This document shows, piece after piece, positions 1 through 8,819 of a DNA stretch of 64,000 nt. Location: NCBI RefSeq assembly GCF_030813795.1, contig NZ_JAUSUX010000010.1, forward strand, positions 42,547-106,546. Direction: 5' to 3'. Within the stretch, counting starts at the first letter, position 1, and each line of letters begins with the position of its first letter. The position numbers and the translations under genes were made by a program. Below the pieces are notes generated by a model, which saw nothing but the letters and a program-made list of their open reading frames with translations, did not search any database and was not told where the DNA came from. This DNA comes from Desulfofundulus luciae. GTDB taxonomy: Bacteria; Bacillota; Desulfotomaculia; Desulfotomaculales; Desulfovirgulaceae.

Positions 1-1
1 G

Positions 2-112
2 GATGAACTGGCTGAGCTGGTGGGCCAGGCCGTCCGGGACAAGCCCGGCCGGCACCATTTAAACCAGGGGCATTCCTGCTCCCGGAAAAACATGTCTCAA
101 ATTGGTGGGTAG
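2..112 (+). CDS. moaA: GTP 3',8-cyclase MoaA, C-terminal end only
   Basis: The window opens inside a gene. The last 36 codons read in frame from base 2 and end in MSQIGG before TAG. A C-terminal Gly-Gly is characteristic of MoaA, the radical SAM enzyme that converts GTP to 3',8-cyclo-GTP in molybdenum cofactor synthesis; the two glycines enter the active site. The next gene is moaC, which takes the MoaA product, so context agrees. The radical SAM core lies outside the window and cannot be checked. Confidence 0.75.
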   Translation, partial: DELAELVGQAVRDKPGRHHLNQGHSCSRKNMSQIGG

Positions 113-129
113 GAGTTGGTAATCAATAT

Positions 130-627
130 ATGGAAGGTACGCCTTTAAACCATTTTGACTCCCGGGGCCGGGCTCACATGGTGGATGTAAGCGGGAAAGG
201 GGATACCGTCCGGGAGGCAGTGGCCCGGGGAGAAGTGCTCATGCGCCCGGAAACCTTAAACATCATTGCCGGCGGTACCGCAGCCAAGGGAGATGTGCTG
301 GGGGTGGCCCGGCTGGCCGGGATCATGGCCGCCAAAAAGACGCAGGAGCTCATTCCCCTGGCCCATCCCATTCCTTTAACCAGTGTGCACGTGGATTTTC
401 GCCTGCAGCCCCCCGACAGGGTAGAGATCCAGGCCCGGGTACGGACCACCGGCAAGACCGGGGTGGAAATGGAGGCCCTCACGGCCACAAGTGTGGCCGC
501 CCTGACTATCTATGACATGTGCAAGGCCGTGGACCGGGCCATGATAATCCAGAATATCCGCCTGGTTAGCAAAAGCGGCGGCAAAAGCGGGGAATTCCGG
601 CGGGAGGGAGAAGAAGAATGGGAGTAA
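130..627 (+). CDS. moaC: cyclic pyranopterin monophosphate synthase MoaC
   Basis: A 165-residue protein, close to the usual 160. MoaC converts 3',8-cyclo-GTP to cyclic pyranopterin monophosphate, the second step of molybdenum cofactor synthesis, in the cytoplasm. Conserved features are visible: the opening [15 protein letters not shown], the [19 protein letters not shown] helix, [12 protein letters not shown] with its active-site His, VEMEALTA with Glu, and DMCKAVDR carrying the Asp/Lys pair. It starts at ATG 130, 17 bases after moaA, with a rather distant AGGAG. The last residues overlap the start of the MOSC gene by 10 bases, so the genes are translationally coupled. Confidence 0.95.
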   Translation: MEGTPLNHFDSRGRAHMVDVSGKGDTVREAVARGEVLMRPETLNIIAGGTAAKGDVLGVARLAGIMAAKKTQELIPLAHPIPLTSVHVDFRLQPPDRVEIQARVRTTGKTGVEMEALTATSVAALTIYDMCKAVDRAMIIQNIRLVSKSGGKSGEFRREGEEEWE

Positions 628-1073
628 TCGTAGCAGTGTGCGCAAGCCCGGAAAAGGGTACGCGTAAAAAGAACATTGGTTCCGGTATGCTGGTGGCCAA
701 TCACGGCCTGGAGGGGGATGCCCACGCCGGGCCCTGGCACCGCCAGGTCAGCCTTTTGGCCATGGAAAGCATTCAAAAAATGCGTGAACTGGGTTTGGAC
801 GTCAATCCTGGTGATTTTGCCGAAAACATTACCACCGAGGGGATGGATCTGGCCAGCCTGCCCGTGGGTACCCGGCTGGCCATCGGCCCTGAAGCCATTG
901 GGGAAGTGACCCAGATCGGCAAGGAATGCCATTCTGCCTGTGAGATTCGCCGGCTGGCCGGGGACTGCATCATGCCCCGGGAGGGTATCTTTGTGCGCAT
1001 TCTCGCCGGCGGGCCGGTGAAGGTGGGAGACCGGATAGAAATCCTTGAACCGGGGAGTAGTTGCGGGGGATGA
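618..1073 (+). CDS. MOSC domain protein
   Basis: A 151-residue stand-alone MOSC domain. MOSC domains (named for Moco sulfurase C-terminus) bind the cofactor or sulfur carriers; in clostridia a short MOSC protein commonly sits in Moco gene clusters and is sometimes fused to MoaB/Mog. Visible family features are GLEGDAHAG near residue 30, [11 protein letters not shown] near 65, and [10 protein letters not shown]...[11 protein letters not shown] near 100-125, which includes the conserved Cys positions. It overlaps moaC upstream, and its TGA overlaps the ATG of mobB. The exact reaction is not known from sequence; a role in Moco maturation is inferred from neighbours. Confidence 0.88.
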   Translation: MGVIVAVCASPEKGTRKKNIGSGMLVANHGLEGDAHAGPWHRQVSLLAMESIQKMRELGLDVNPGDFAENITTEGMDLASLPVGTRLAIGPEAIGEVTQIGKECHSACEIRRLAGDCIMPREGIFVRILAGGPVKVGDRIEILEPGSSCGG

Positions 1074-1573
1074 AGAACATGTCCGGCCCGCCTGGAATAT
1101 GCATCGTAGGAACCTCCAACGCAGGCAAGACCACTTTTCTGGAGAAGCTGATTGCGGAATTTGAGCGGCGCGGCTACCGCGTGGGAACCATCAAGCACCA
1201 CCATGGCGACTTTGAAATAGATAAGCCGGGCAAGGATACCTGGCGCCATGCCCGGGCCGGTGCCCGGGCGGTATGCATTTCCGCTCCCCATAAAATTGCC
1301 GTCATCCGCCAGGTGGAAGAAGAGTTGTCCCCGGAGCAGATCGTCCCTTTGCTTGGCCCGGTGGATATCGTCCTGGCGGAAGGCTACAAAAAGGCGGACT
1401 GGCCCCAGATCGAAGTATGCCCGCTCAAGGGATGCACCGCCCTGGTGGGGAGGAAGGACCGGTTGATTGCCGTGGTAGGTGACGGTGCTCACCATGCAGA
1501 GCTTCCCTGTTTTGGTAGAGACGAAGTAGGAGCGGTGGCAGATCTCATTGTTAATTTCCTGGGTCTGGATTAA
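1070..1573 (+). CDS. mobB: molybdopterin-guanine dinucleotide biosynthesis protein MobB
   Basis: A small P-loop GTPase. The Walker A motif GTSNAGKTTFLEKL is near the N-terminus, followed by GYRVGTIKHHHGDFEIDKPGKDTWRH, the MobB signature, and later AEGYKK. MobB assists MobA in attaching GMP to molybdopterin. I chose ATG 1070, whose ATGA overlaps the MOSC stop, with a GGGGG ribosome site; a TTG at 1061 in the same frame is possible. This gene closes the visible Moco operon (moaA-moaC-MOSC-mobB), which suggests the cell makes MGD-type molybdo- or tungsto-enzymes. Confidence 0.93.
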   Translation: MKNMSGPPGICIVGTSNAGKTTFLEKLIAEFERRGYRVGTIKHHHGDFEIDKPGKDTWRHARAGARAVCISAPHKIAVIRQVEEELSPEQIVPLLGPVDIVLAEGYKKADWPQIEVCPLKGCTALVGRKDRLIAVVGDGAHHAELPCFGRDEVGAVADLIVNFLGLD

Positions 1574-1594
1574 CCTTGGGAAAGGGTGATGATA

Positions 1595-1900
1595 ATGGCC
1601 GTGGTGGAAGTAAGCATTGTGCCTGTCGGTACCGCCGGTACCAGTTTGAGTGCCTATGTAGCCCGGTGTGTGGCTATCCTGCAGGGCGAAAAGGATATTC
1701 GCTACCAATTGACCCCCATGGGGACCATCATGGAAGGGGATCTGGATGTCATTCTTTCGGTGGTCCGCCGGATGCACGAAGTGCCCTTTACCCAGGGGAT
1801 TGCCCGGGTGGTGACCACCATTCGCATTGACGACCGGCGGGATAAGGAATTGACCATGGCCGGAAAAGTATCGGCGGTGGAGGAAAAGCTCAAGGGGTAA
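1595..1900 (+). CDS. MTH1187-family thiamine-binding protein
   Basis: About 101 residues beginning MAVVEVSIVPVGT and containing YQLTPMGTIMEGD and a C-terminal helix ending KLKG. This matches the small MTH1187/YkoF family (formerly DUF77), ferredoxin-like folds that bind thiamine. ATG 1595 is chosen because AAAGGG lies 8 bases upstream; in-frame GTG 1586 and ATG 1589 are alternatives. It sits 21 bases after mobB and just before holA. Its physiological role here is not evident. Confidence 0.85.
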   Translation: MAVVEVSIVPVGTAGTSLSAYVARCVAILQGEKDIRYQLTPMGTIMEGDLDVILSVVRRMHEVPFTQGIARVVTTIRIDDRRDKELTMAGKVSAVEEKLKG

Positions 1901-1923
1901 GCCGCCAAAAAGGGGGGGTGGGC

Positions 1924-2976
1924 TTGAAGTATTATTTGGATTTGATTAATGAACTGGAAAAAGGAAAGATTGCTCCGGTGTATCTCTTTTACGGCGACGA
2001 AGCATTCCTGCAGGAAAAGGCCGTCCAAAGGTTCCAGGAGAAACTTCTGGCTCCCCCGGCAGGGGAATTCAACCTTGACATTCTGGACGGGGAAGAGGTC
2101 ACCGAAGGGGATATTGTCTCGCGGGCACAAACACCCCCTTTTATGGCCGGCTGGCGCCTGGTCGTGGTCCGCCATGCCCCCTTTTTTACCGCTTCTCCCG
2201 GTACCCCCGGCAAAAAGGGAACCAGAGCTTCCTCCCGGGATACGGAGACCCCTTTGCTGGCCTACCTGCAGCAGCCTGCTCCCACTACCTGCCTGATTTT
2301 TACCACCACCCATCCCGTGGATCAGCGGCGACGCCTTTTTAAATCGCTTAAAGAAACCGGCCGGGTAGTGGAATTTACCTATTTAAAAAACCGGGACCTG
2401 GTACGCTGGCTGGAAAAGCAGGCACGCCTGGCCCACAAGACCATCACCCCGGCCGCAGCCGGGTTGCTGGTGCAGCGGGTGGGTCCCAGCCTGTTTGTTT
2501 TGAGCCAGGAAATGGCAAAGTTAATTTCTTATACCGGTTCCAGGGAAGCCATCCTGGAGGAAGACATTTATCGCCTCACCGTGCCGGTGCTGGAGGAAAA
2601 TATTTTTAACGTGGTCGATGCCATCGGGGAAAGGCGGATCGGGGCGGCGCTGGAGGGCATCCGGGAGTTAATACGACAGGGGCAGGCGGGTCCGGCTATC
2701 CTGGCCATGGTGGCCCGGCAGTTCCGCCTGATCCTGCAGGCCCTGGAACTAACCGCCGAAAAACGGCTGCCGGGTGAGGTGGCGGCAAGACTGGGAGTGC
2801 ATCCCTTTGTCGCCCAAAAGCTTTTAGCCCAGGCAGGTAATTTCACCCGGGAGCAGGTAGTCACGGCCTTGCAAAAACTTTTGGAACTGGACCGGGCGGT
2901 GAAGAGGGGCAGGTTGGAGTTTTACCCGGGCGTCGAAATGCTCCTGCTGGAGATAGGTTTGGGAACCGTAGCATAG
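1924..2976 (+). CDS. holA: DNA polymerase III subunit delta
   Basis: About 350 residues, the family length. HolA opens the beta sliding clamp within the clamp-loader complex. Diagnostic features: KYYLDLINELEKGKIAPVYLFYGDE at the N-terminus, NLDILDGEE near 55, PPFMAGWRLVVVRH near 75, and a C-terminal collar domain with ILAMVARQFRLILQ. TTG 1924 is preferred because AGGGGGG ends 6 bases upstream; GTG 1918 would abut that site. In Firmicutes holA normally neighbours rpsT, as it does here, in convergent orientation. Confidence 0.95.
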   Translation: MKYYLDLINELEKGKIAPVYLFYGDEAFLQEKAVQRFQEKLLAPPAGEFNLDILDGEEVTEGDIVSRAQTPPFMAGWRLVVVRHAPFFTASPGTPGKKGTRASSRDTETPLLAYLQQPAPTTCLIFTTTHPVDQRRRLFKSLKETGRVVEFTYLKNRDLVRWLEKQARLAHKTITPAAAGLLVQRVGPSLFVLSQEMAKLISYTGSREAILEEDIYRLTVPVLEENIFNVVDAIGERRIGAALEGIRELIRQGQAGPAILAMVARQFRLILQALELTAEKRLPGEVAARLGVHPFVAQKLLAQAGNFTREQVVTALQKLLELDRAVKRGRLEFYPGVEMLLLEIGLGTVA

Positions 2977-2993
2977 CTTAATAAAAAGGCACT

Positions 2994-3027
2994 AAAAAAA
3001 CCACCTCTACTACCGGGTGGTTTTTTT
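2994..3027. terminator. bidirectional intrinsic terminator between holA and rpsT
   Basis: An A7 run, the stem CCACC/GGTGG with a short loop, then T7. The symmetric A and T tracts let it serve both convergent genes: holA on the plus strand and rpsT on the minus strand. Confidence 0.85.
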
Positions 3028-3067
3028 GGTTATTTTTAGGTTGTTGTTCCGGGAGGATTGCTTGGGG

Positions 3068-3337
3068 TTAACTTACCTGGCGGTTGAAACGTCTGGTCAG
3101 GCGGGATTTTTTACGGGCAGCAGTATTTTTGTGGATGATACCCTTCGTTACCGCCTTGTCAATGGCCCTCAGCGCCCGGCGCAAGAGTTCCCTCGTTTCC
3201 TCCACGTTGACACCGGCTGCCAGAGCCCGCTCAAACTTCTTAATGGCAGTGCGCAGGGCAGACTTCAGCTGCTTATTGCGGAGGGTGCGCCTGCGGGTAA
3301 CCTTCACCCTTTTTATGGCCGACCTGGTATTGGGCAC
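3068..3337 (-). CDS. rpsT: 30S ribosomal protein S20
   Basis: 89 residues, strongly basic, beginning MPNTRSAIKRVKVTRRR, with the typical KNTAARKKSRLTRRFN end. S20 binds 16S rRNA in the body of the small subunit. It starts at GTG (base 3337, reverse strand) behind a GGGAGGTGA site. It is transcribed alone towards holA, with its own promoter upstream and a shared terminator downstream. Confidence 0.97.
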   Translation of the reverse strand: MPNTRSAIKRVKVTRRRTLRNKQLKSALRTAIKKFERALAAGVNVEETRELLRRALRAIDKAVTKGIIHKNTAARKKSRLTRRFNRQVS

Positions 3338-3363
3338 CTTTCAGTCACCTCCCAACAGCCCTC

Positions 3364-3392
3364 ATTTTACCACGGGTTTAAAAAAATTGCAA
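3364..3392 (-). promoter_or_regulatory. promoter of rpsT
   Basis: On the reverse strand, TTGCAA (3392-3387) and TAAAAT (3369-3364) are separated by 17 bases, a good housekeeping-sigma match, about 27 bases before the rpsT start. Confidence 0.65.
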
Positions 3393-3461
3393 GGGCAACC
3401 GGTATAGCCAGCCGTTTTTTTGTCAAAGCTATGTTCGTAGCAAAAAGGAGGAGGTGATGCC

Positions 3462-3803
3462 ATGATGCAGTGGCTGGGAGTGATTGTAAGGTTTATCGTC
3501 TCGGCGCTGGTGCTCATTGTGGTGAGCTGGCTCTCCCCGGGCTTTGTGGTGCGCGGGGGGTTCGTAGGGGCACTGATTGCCGCGGTGGTTATTGCCGTGC
3601 TTGGTTATATTGTGGAAGCCCTCCTGGGCGACCGGATTTCACCCCATAGCCGGGGCCTAGTAGGTTTTATTACCGCCGCAGTGGTAATCTACGTGGCCCA
3701 GTTTATCATTCCCAATCTGCTCAGTGTTAATTTGCTGGGCGCGCTGATTGCTGCCTTTGTTATCGGACTTATAGATGCTGTGGTGCCTACAGTATTGCGC
3801 TAG
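3462..3803 (+). CDS. YvlD-like phage holin family membrane protein
   Basis: 113 residues made almost entirely of hydrophobic segments (about four: 5-25, 30-55, 65-85, 88-110), with PGF after the first helix and a late GLIDAVVPTVLR. This is the PF04020/YvlD family, often labelled phage holin although usually chromosomal and not phage-linked. It starts at ATG 3462 behind AGGAGGTGATGCC and lies before spoIIP. Function is not established. Confidence 0.75.
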   Translation: MMQWLGVIVRFIVSALVLIVVSWLSPGFVVRGGFVGALIAAVVIAVLGYIVEALLGDRISPHSRGLVGFITAAVVIYVAQFIIPNLLSVNLLGALIAAFVIGLIDAVVPTVLR

Positions 3804-3896
3804 CAGTTAAGCCACTTCAGCCCGCAGGCAGGGTGGCTTCATAAAGATCTCCTTCCGGGCATAAAATGGTACGGGCAATCCGGGAGGGGATTTTTT

Positions 3897-4943
3897 ATGT
3901 ACCACGCTCTTTACCGCGACCGCCACCGCTGGCTGTGGCATAAACTCTACGGTCTCCTGGTAGTTACCGGGATTATTTTTTCGCTCCTTACCTTGGCGGT
4001 TGGAACAGGGGTTTTGTTTTTGCGCTGGGGAGGACAGGTCCTTTTAAACAGGGACCCCCGGCTGTTCCTGGAGGCCGCCATGCCCCATCACGCAGCTGGC
4101 GAACAGGATGAAGGTGAGTTTGCAGGCTCGCTTTTTAGTTTATGGCCCAGTTTGGTTGACTCTTTTGCTCTGCCCGGCAGAGACCCCCGGGCATTGCTTC
4201 GTTCCCAGTTGCCCCTGCTGGCTTATGTACCGGTAAAGCAGGAAGTGGAGGTCAATCCGGTAGAACCTGCCTCCGAGGAACACGCGGGTATGGCCCGAAA
4301 GACCTCCGGGGAGTACCTGGTGGCCATTTATCACACCCACACCGGGGAAACCTACGCGCTTACGGATGGTGTGGCCAGACTGGAGGGGAAAGAAGGAGGT
4401 GTGGTTAAGGTGGGGGAGATTATACGCCAGGAGCTGGAATCCAAATACGGTATTCCCACCCTGCACATTAAAAAAATCCATGACCGGCAGTATAATTTAT
4501 CGTATATGGAATCTGAAAAAACTGTGCGGGAAGTGCTGCAGGAAGAGCCACAGCTGAAAGTGCTCCTGGACATCCACAGGGATGCTGGAAAGCCCCGCCG
4601 GGATTGTCTGGTCAAGGTGAAGGGTATTGAGGCAGCCCCCATCCTCTTTGTCGTCGGTTCGGACGCCAGGGCGCCCTTTCCCACCTGGCGGCAGAATGAG
4701 CAGTTTGCAAGGCAGTTGGCCGCAGCCCTGGACAAAAAGTACCCCGGTTTATGTCAGGGGGTAAGGATTAAGGAGGGGCGTTATAATCAGTTTCTCCATC
4801 CCCGGGCGCTTTTGGTGGAGATTGGCAGCGCCAATAACACCACCGGGGAGGCAGTGGCCGCGGCCCGCTTGTTTGCCGAAGTGCTGGGGGAAGAGGTGCA
4901 GAAGCTGTTGGAAGCTGAGCCCGCCCAACCCGGCACCGAATGA
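3897..4943 (+). CDS. spoIIP: stage II sporulation protein P (peptidoglycan hydrolase)
   Basis: 348 residues. One N-terminal membrane anchor (about 20-45) is followed by a variable linker and the SpoIIP hydrolase domain from about 135. Family motifs: VAIYHTHTGETY with the zinc-site His/Glu, LLDIHRDAG, FVVGSDA, and LLVEIGSANNTTGEA near the end. SpoIIP is an amidase/endopeptidase that, with SpoIID and SpoIIM, degrades septal peptidoglycan to drive forespore engulfment. Start ATG 3897 follows GGGAGGGGA. The order spoIIP - yqxA-like - lepA resembles Bacillus, although trmI and an HPP gene interrupt it here. Confidence 0.93.
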   Translation: MYHALYRDRHRWLWHKLYGLLVVTGIIFSLLTLAVGTGVLFLRWGGQVLLNRDPRLFLEAAMPHHAAGEQDEGEFAGSLFSLWPSLVDSFALPGRDPRALLRSQLPLLAYVPVKQEVEVNPVEPASEEHAGMARKTSGEYLVAIYHTHTGETYALTDGVARLEGKEGGVVKVGEIIRQELESKYGIPTLHIKKIHDRQYNLSYMESEKTVREVLQEEPQLKVLLDIHRDAGKPRRDCLVKVKGIEAAPILFVVGSDARAPFPTWRQNEQFARQLAAALDKKYPGLCQGVRIKEGRYNQFLHPRALLVEIGSANNTTGEAVAAARLFAEVLGEEVQKLLEAEPAQPGTE

Positions 4944-4973
4944 AAGGAAGACGGGATAATTCACTTCCCCCAA

Positions 4974-5753
4974 CTATTCCTGGCTGCTTAGCTTGCGCGC
5001 AAACGTGAGGAACCCGGTATGGCCCACCATGCGGTGTTGGGGCCTTACAGCCCGGCCATCTATGTGCCAGCCTCTAACCATTACTTCTACGGTCTCAATC
5101 AAACCAAAGGTGCCTGCCTTTTGCAGGACAGTCGTAAAAGTGCGAACCTGCATAATGGAAGGCAGGTAAGAACATAATATGCCCCCGGGGATAAGGGCTT
5201 TATCCACGGTCTTGACCGCCCGCCAGGGTTCCGGTACATCCAGGAGCACACGGTCAAATCCCGATTCCCCGGTTGGCTCGTAAATGTCCCCAAGCCTGAG
5301 TTCAAGGTAAGACGGCAAGTCGCCAAAGTAGGCTTTAATGTTTTCTACGGCACAGTCAAGCATGTCCTGCCGAATGTCGTAAGCTACCACTTTCCCGGCC
5401 GTCCCTACCTGCCTCAGTACGGCGAGCAGGAGCGCCCCGCTGCCCACACCTCCAAGCAACACCCGGTCACCGGGCCGGACATCCGCCCACATCATAATAA
5501 TGCCTGAATCCTTCGGGTATATGATGCCGCTTTTGCGCGGCATCTTTACTATATAGTTTGAAAGAGTTGGGTAAAAAACATAGAGTTTCTTACCCTCTGA
5601 AGTCTTGATAACGCTTCCGGGTTCGCGCCCCAGCACGTCGTTGTGTTCAATGTAACCCCAATATGTATGCAGGCGCTCTCCTGGAATCAGACGCTGCAAA
5701 AATTGAGCGCGGTGATCGGCGAAAACAACCAATTCTCCTTCTTTGAATGGCAT
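4974..5753 (-). CDS. trmI: tRNA (adenine-N1)-methyltransferase TrmI-like
   Basis: About 259 residues, class I SAM methyltransferase. An N-terminal beta domain (1-65) carries FADHRAQFLQRLIPGERLHTYWGYIEHND, and the Rossmann domain contains VLLGGVGSGALLLAVLRQVG and VAYDIRQDML; DRVLLDVPEPW is the catalytic-site motif. TrmI methylates A58 (and in some archaea A57) in the tRNA T-loop, usually as a tetramer. ATG 5753 is chosen because AGGAGGT lies 9 bases upstream; the in-frame GTG at 5762 is inside that site. The gene converges on spoIIP. Confidence 0.88.
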   Translation of the reverse strand: MPFKEGELVVFADHRAQFLQRLIPGERLHTYWGYIEHNDVLGREPGSVIKTSEGKKLYVFYPTLSNYIVKMPRKSGIIYPKDSGIIMMWADVRPGDRVLLGGVGSGALLLAVLRQVGTAGKVVAYDIRQDMLDCAVENIKAYFGDLPSYLELRLGDIYEPTGESGFDRVLLDVPEPWRAVKTVDKALIPGGILCSYLPSIMQVRTFTTVLQKAGTFGLIETVEVMVRGWHIDGRAVRPQHRMVGHTGFLTFARKLSSQE

Positions 5754-6002
5754 AGCTACCACCTCCTGGCAGGTAATCCGGTTGATTCATCGCCGCTCAT
5801 ATCACGCCAAACATTTGCCTCTGGCATTTTTATTTTATCACACGCTGAAATCCCAGCGGGGAATGGTGGTGCTAAACTAGAACGGGGCCCTACGGGGAAT
5901 TTTTTAACACCAAAGGTTTTAAAAGTGATCTGGATCATACCCCCATTTCAGGATTACAATTTATTTAGAGGGGAGAAGAATGTTCCGTGGAGGTGACCCC
6001 CT

Positions 6003-6575
6003 GTGTCGGCTCCCCTTCCTAAAAATGATCATGCCCCTCAATTGGCTGTTGATCATGTTACCCCCCGGCAGGGCCTGCTGGCCAGAATCCGGACCGCCAG
6101 CAAGTGCCCGGCCCGTCCCACCACCAGCGATATGCTCTGGTGCGCTCTGGGCAGCCTTCTTGGCCTGGGTATTGTTTCTTTTCTGTCCTTTCATTATCAT
6201 TTACCCCTGCTGGTTGCTCCCTTTGGTGCCACGGCGGCGCTCATTTACGGTTCCTGTACCAGCCCCTTTGCCCAGCCCCGTAATGTCCTGGGGGGGCACG
6301 TAATCAGTGCGTTTGTGGGAGTGCTGGTCTACCAGCTAATGGGTACCACATGGCTTTCAGTTACCCTGGGCGTGATTTTGGCCATTTTACTGATGTTTCT
6401 TACCCGTATGGTACATCCGCCGGGAGGGGCTACCGCCCTGACTGCTATTTTAACTGGTCAGGGGTTTATGTTTATTTTGGAACCGGTATTGCTTGGTACA
6501 GTGGTTTTGCTTGGCGTCGCTCTGCTGGTACACCGGTGCCGGGGAGGCGGTTGTTACCCTACATACTGGTTTTAA
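6003..6575 (+). CDS. HPP family integral membrane protein
   Basis: 190 residues with about four transmembrane segments in the last 140, including LLVAPFGATAALIYGSCTSPFAQPRNVLGGH and the eponymous MVHPPGGATALTAIL. The chain ends YPTYWF, as family members do, so it is not truncated. HPP proteins are poorly characterised; one cyanobacterial member transports nitrite. It starts at GTG 6003 behind GGAGGTGA and is followed by a strong terminator, so it is likely monocistronic, divergent from trmI across a 249-base gap with no clear promoter match. Confidence 0.8.
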   Translation: MSAPLPKNDHAPQLAVDHVTPRQGLLARIRTASKCPARPTTSDMLWCALGSLLGLGIVSFLSFHYHLPLLVAPFGATAALIYGSCTSPFAQPRNVLGGHVISAFVGVLVYQLMGTTWLSVTLGVILAILLMFLTRMVHPPGGATALTAILTGQGFMFILEPVLLGTVVLLGVALLVHRCRGGGCYPTYWF

Positions 6576-6595
6576 GAAATTTTAAGGGGCAAAGC

Positions 6596-6638
6596 AAAAA
6601 GACTACCTGACCGGTTTTGCCGGCGGGTGGTCTTTTTT
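6596..6638. terminator. intrinsic terminator after the HPP gene
   Basis: AAAAAGACTACC pairs with GGTGGTCTTTTTT around an inner CCGG/CCGG hairpin; the T-run ends at 6638. It is symmetric enough to act on either strand. Confidence 0.85.
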
Positions 6639-6693
6639 GTCCAGGTATAAACCCGCCTTTATCGCTCAATACTGGAAAATGGGAAGTGATACC

Positions 6694-6993
6694 ATGGGAT
6701 TTAGCTGGTTGAGGACGTTCGTTGCCCTGGGATTTTTTCTGGGTCTGGTCATCTTTGGCCTGGAGGTGGTGGTGGCGGGGTATAATCAATTTCTTTTGCC
6801 CCCGGAACCCTTACACCTGGGGCAAGTTATGAAAGATGTCGTGGAATATCTTCAGCAACCGTGGCTTGACCGGTACCTGAATTTAATGAGGGAACTCATC
6901 ATGACGTATGAGGAGAGGCTGCACTTTAGCGCGTATGAGGTGAGTAAAGTATCCTTTTCACCATCAGTAAATGATGTTATAATAAGGCTTTGA
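6694..6993 (+). CDS. YqxA-like (DUF3679) small membrane protein
   Basis: 99 residues with one N-terminal membrane helix (about 6-28, TFVALGFFLGLVIFGLEVVVAG) and a charged soluble tail. I identify it mainly from position: in Bacillus a small DUF3679 protein, YqxA, lies between spoIIP and lepA, and this one precedes lepA and follows the spoIIP region. Sequence similarity to YqxA could not be tested. ATG 6694 follows GGGAAGTGA; the reading frame extends upstream to 6637 but without a ribosome site. Confidence 0.6.
   Translation: MGFSWLRTFVALGFFLGLVIFGLEVVVAGYNQFLLPPEPLHLGQVMKDVVEYLQQPWLDRYLNLMRELIMTYEERLHFSAYEVSKVSFSPSVNDVIIRL
6955..6983 (+). promoter_or_regulatory. possible extended -10 promoter for lepA
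   Basis: TTTTCA, 17 bases, then TATAAT preceded by TG one base upstream (TGTTATAAT at 6975-6983), located inside the end of the yqxA-like gene and 34 bases before lepA. Confidence 0.45.
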
Positions 6994-7016
6994 GAGATTT
7001 GGGATGGTGATTTTGT

Positions 7017-8819
7017 ATGGGGAGAGAACAAATCCGCAATTTTTGCATAATTGCCCATATTGATCACGGTAAGTCCACCCTGGCCGACAGGCTTTTGGAA
7101 TATACCGGAGCTATCAGTCCCCGGGAAATGACCGACCAGGTGCTGGATCAAATGGACCTGGAACGGGAGCGGGGCATTACCATCAAGCTGCAGGCCGTAC
7201 GCCTTACCTATCGAGCTGAAGATGGGGTTGAATACCAGTTAAACCTGATTGATACTCCCGGGCACGTGGATTTTTCCTACGAAGTGTCCCGCAGCCTGGC
7301 GGCGTGCGAGGGAGCCCTGCTGGTAGTGGATGCGGCCCAGGGCATCGAGGCGCAAACCCTGGCCAATGTGTATCTGGCCATTGAAAACGACCTGGAAATT
7401 ATTCCGGTGATTAATAAAATTGACCTGCCCGCGGCCGACCCCGAAAAGGTCAAGCGGGAAATCGAGGACGTAATCGGCCTTGATGCTTCCGGGGCCATTT
7501 TGGTTTCGGCCAAGCTGGGTACCGGGATAAAGGAGCTGTTGGAAGCCATTGTGCGGCGCATACCGCCCCCCAGCGGCAATCCCGCTGCTCCTTTAAAAGC
7601 TCTCATTTTCGACTCCCATTACGACCCCTATAAGGGGGTTATTGCCTATGTGCGGGTGATGGAGGGCCACCTGGAAGAGGGTATGCACATAAGGATGATG
7701 TCCACCGGCAAGGAGTTTGAAGTCAGCGAGGTGGGCATCTTTAAGCCGGCCATGACTCCCACCGGACGGCTGGATACGGGTCAGGTGGGATATGTTGCTG
7801 CAGGCATAAAAAATGTCAGGGACACCCGGGTGGGCGACACCATCACCGATGCCGCCCGCCCGGCGGCCGAACCCTTGCCCGGTTACCGCAAGGTCACGCC
7901 CATGGTTTACTGCGGCCTTTATCCCGTGGATACGGTGGATTACGGCGACCTGCGGGACGCCCTGGAAAAACTGAAGCTCAACGACGCATCCCTGGTTTAC
8001 GAACCGGAAACTTCCGAAGCCCTGGGTTTTGGTTTCCGCTGTGGCTTCCTGGGGCTGTTGCACATGGAAATTGTCCAGGAGCGCCTGGAGCGGGAGTACG
8101 GCTTGAATTTGATTACCACCGCACCCAACGTGGTGTACAGGGTGATCACCACTTCGGGAGAAGAGCTTTACATCGACAACCCGACCAAAATTCCCCCGGC
8201 GGGCAAGGTGGCCCGGATGGAGGAACCCTTTGTTACCGCCACCATTATGGTGCCCAGGGACCATGTGGGGGCGGTAATGGACCTGGCCCAGGAACGACGG
8301 GGAACTTTTAAAACCATGGAGTACCTGGGCGAAAACCGGGTCATGCTGGTCTACGACTTGCCCCTTTCCGAGATCATTTTCGATTTCTTCGACCAGCTCA
8401 AGTCCCGCACCCGGGGATATGCTTCCCTGGACTACGAGCTGTCCGGTTACAGGGAGAGCGACCTGGTTAAACTGGACATCCTGATCAACAGCGAGCCGGT
8501 GGATGCCTTGACCTGTATTGTCCACCGGGACAAGGCATACTACCGGGGCCGGCAACTGGTGGAAAAATTGCGCAGTTTGATCCCCCGGCAGCTTTTTGAT
8601 GTGCCCGTCCAGGCAGCCATTGGCAGCCGGGTCATTGCCCGGGAAACCATTAAGGCCCGGCGCAAGGACGTGCTGGCCAAGTGTTACGGCGGTGACGTAA
8701 CCCGCAAGCGCAAGCTTCTGGAAAAACAAAAGGAAGGCAAAAAGCGCATGAAGCAGGTGGGCAACGTAGAAATTCCCCAGGAGGCTTTTATGGCGGTGCT
8801 GAGCATAGAAGAGAGGTAA
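7017..8819 (+). CDS. lepA: elongation factor 4 (LepA)
   Basis: 600 residues, full family length. The GTPase domain is at the N-terminus: [16 protein letters not shown] (G1), RGITIKLQ (G2), DTPGHVDF (G3), NKIDLP (G4). Domain II, two EF-G-like alpha/beta domains and the LepA-specific C-terminal domain ([26 protein letters not shown]) follow. LepA binds ribosomes and affects initiation and assembly or back-translocation under stress. Starts at ATG 7017; its stop codon is immediately followed by the hemW ATG. Confidence 0.98.
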   Translation: MGREQIRNFCIIAHIDHGKSTLADRLLEYTGAISPREMTDQVLDQMDLERERGITIKLQAVRLTYRAEDGVEYQLNLIDTPGHVDFSYEVSRSLAACEGALLVVDAAQGIEAQTLANVYLAIENDLEIIPVINKIDLPAADPEKVKREIEDVIGLDASGAILVSAKLGTGIKELLEAIVRRIPPPSGNPAAPLKALIFDSHYDPYKGVIAYVRVMEGHLEEGMHIRMMSTGKEFEVSEVGIFKPAMTPTGRLDTGQVGYVAAGIKNVRDTRVGDTITDAARPAAEPLPGYRKVTPMVYCGLYPVDTVDYGDLRDALEKLKLNDASLVYEPETSEALGFGFRCGFLGLLHMEIVQERLEREYGLNLITTAPNVVYRVITTSGEELYIDNPTKIPPAGKVARMEEPFVTATIMVPRDHVGAVMDLAQERRGTFKTMEYLGENRVMLVYDLPLSEIIFDFFDQLKSRTRGYASLDYELSGYRESDLVKLDILINSEPVDALTCIVHRDKAYYRGRQLVEKLRSLIPRQLFDVPVQAAIGSRVIARETIKARRKDVLAKCYGGDVTRKRKLLEKQKEGKKRMKQVGNVEIPQEAFMAVLSIEER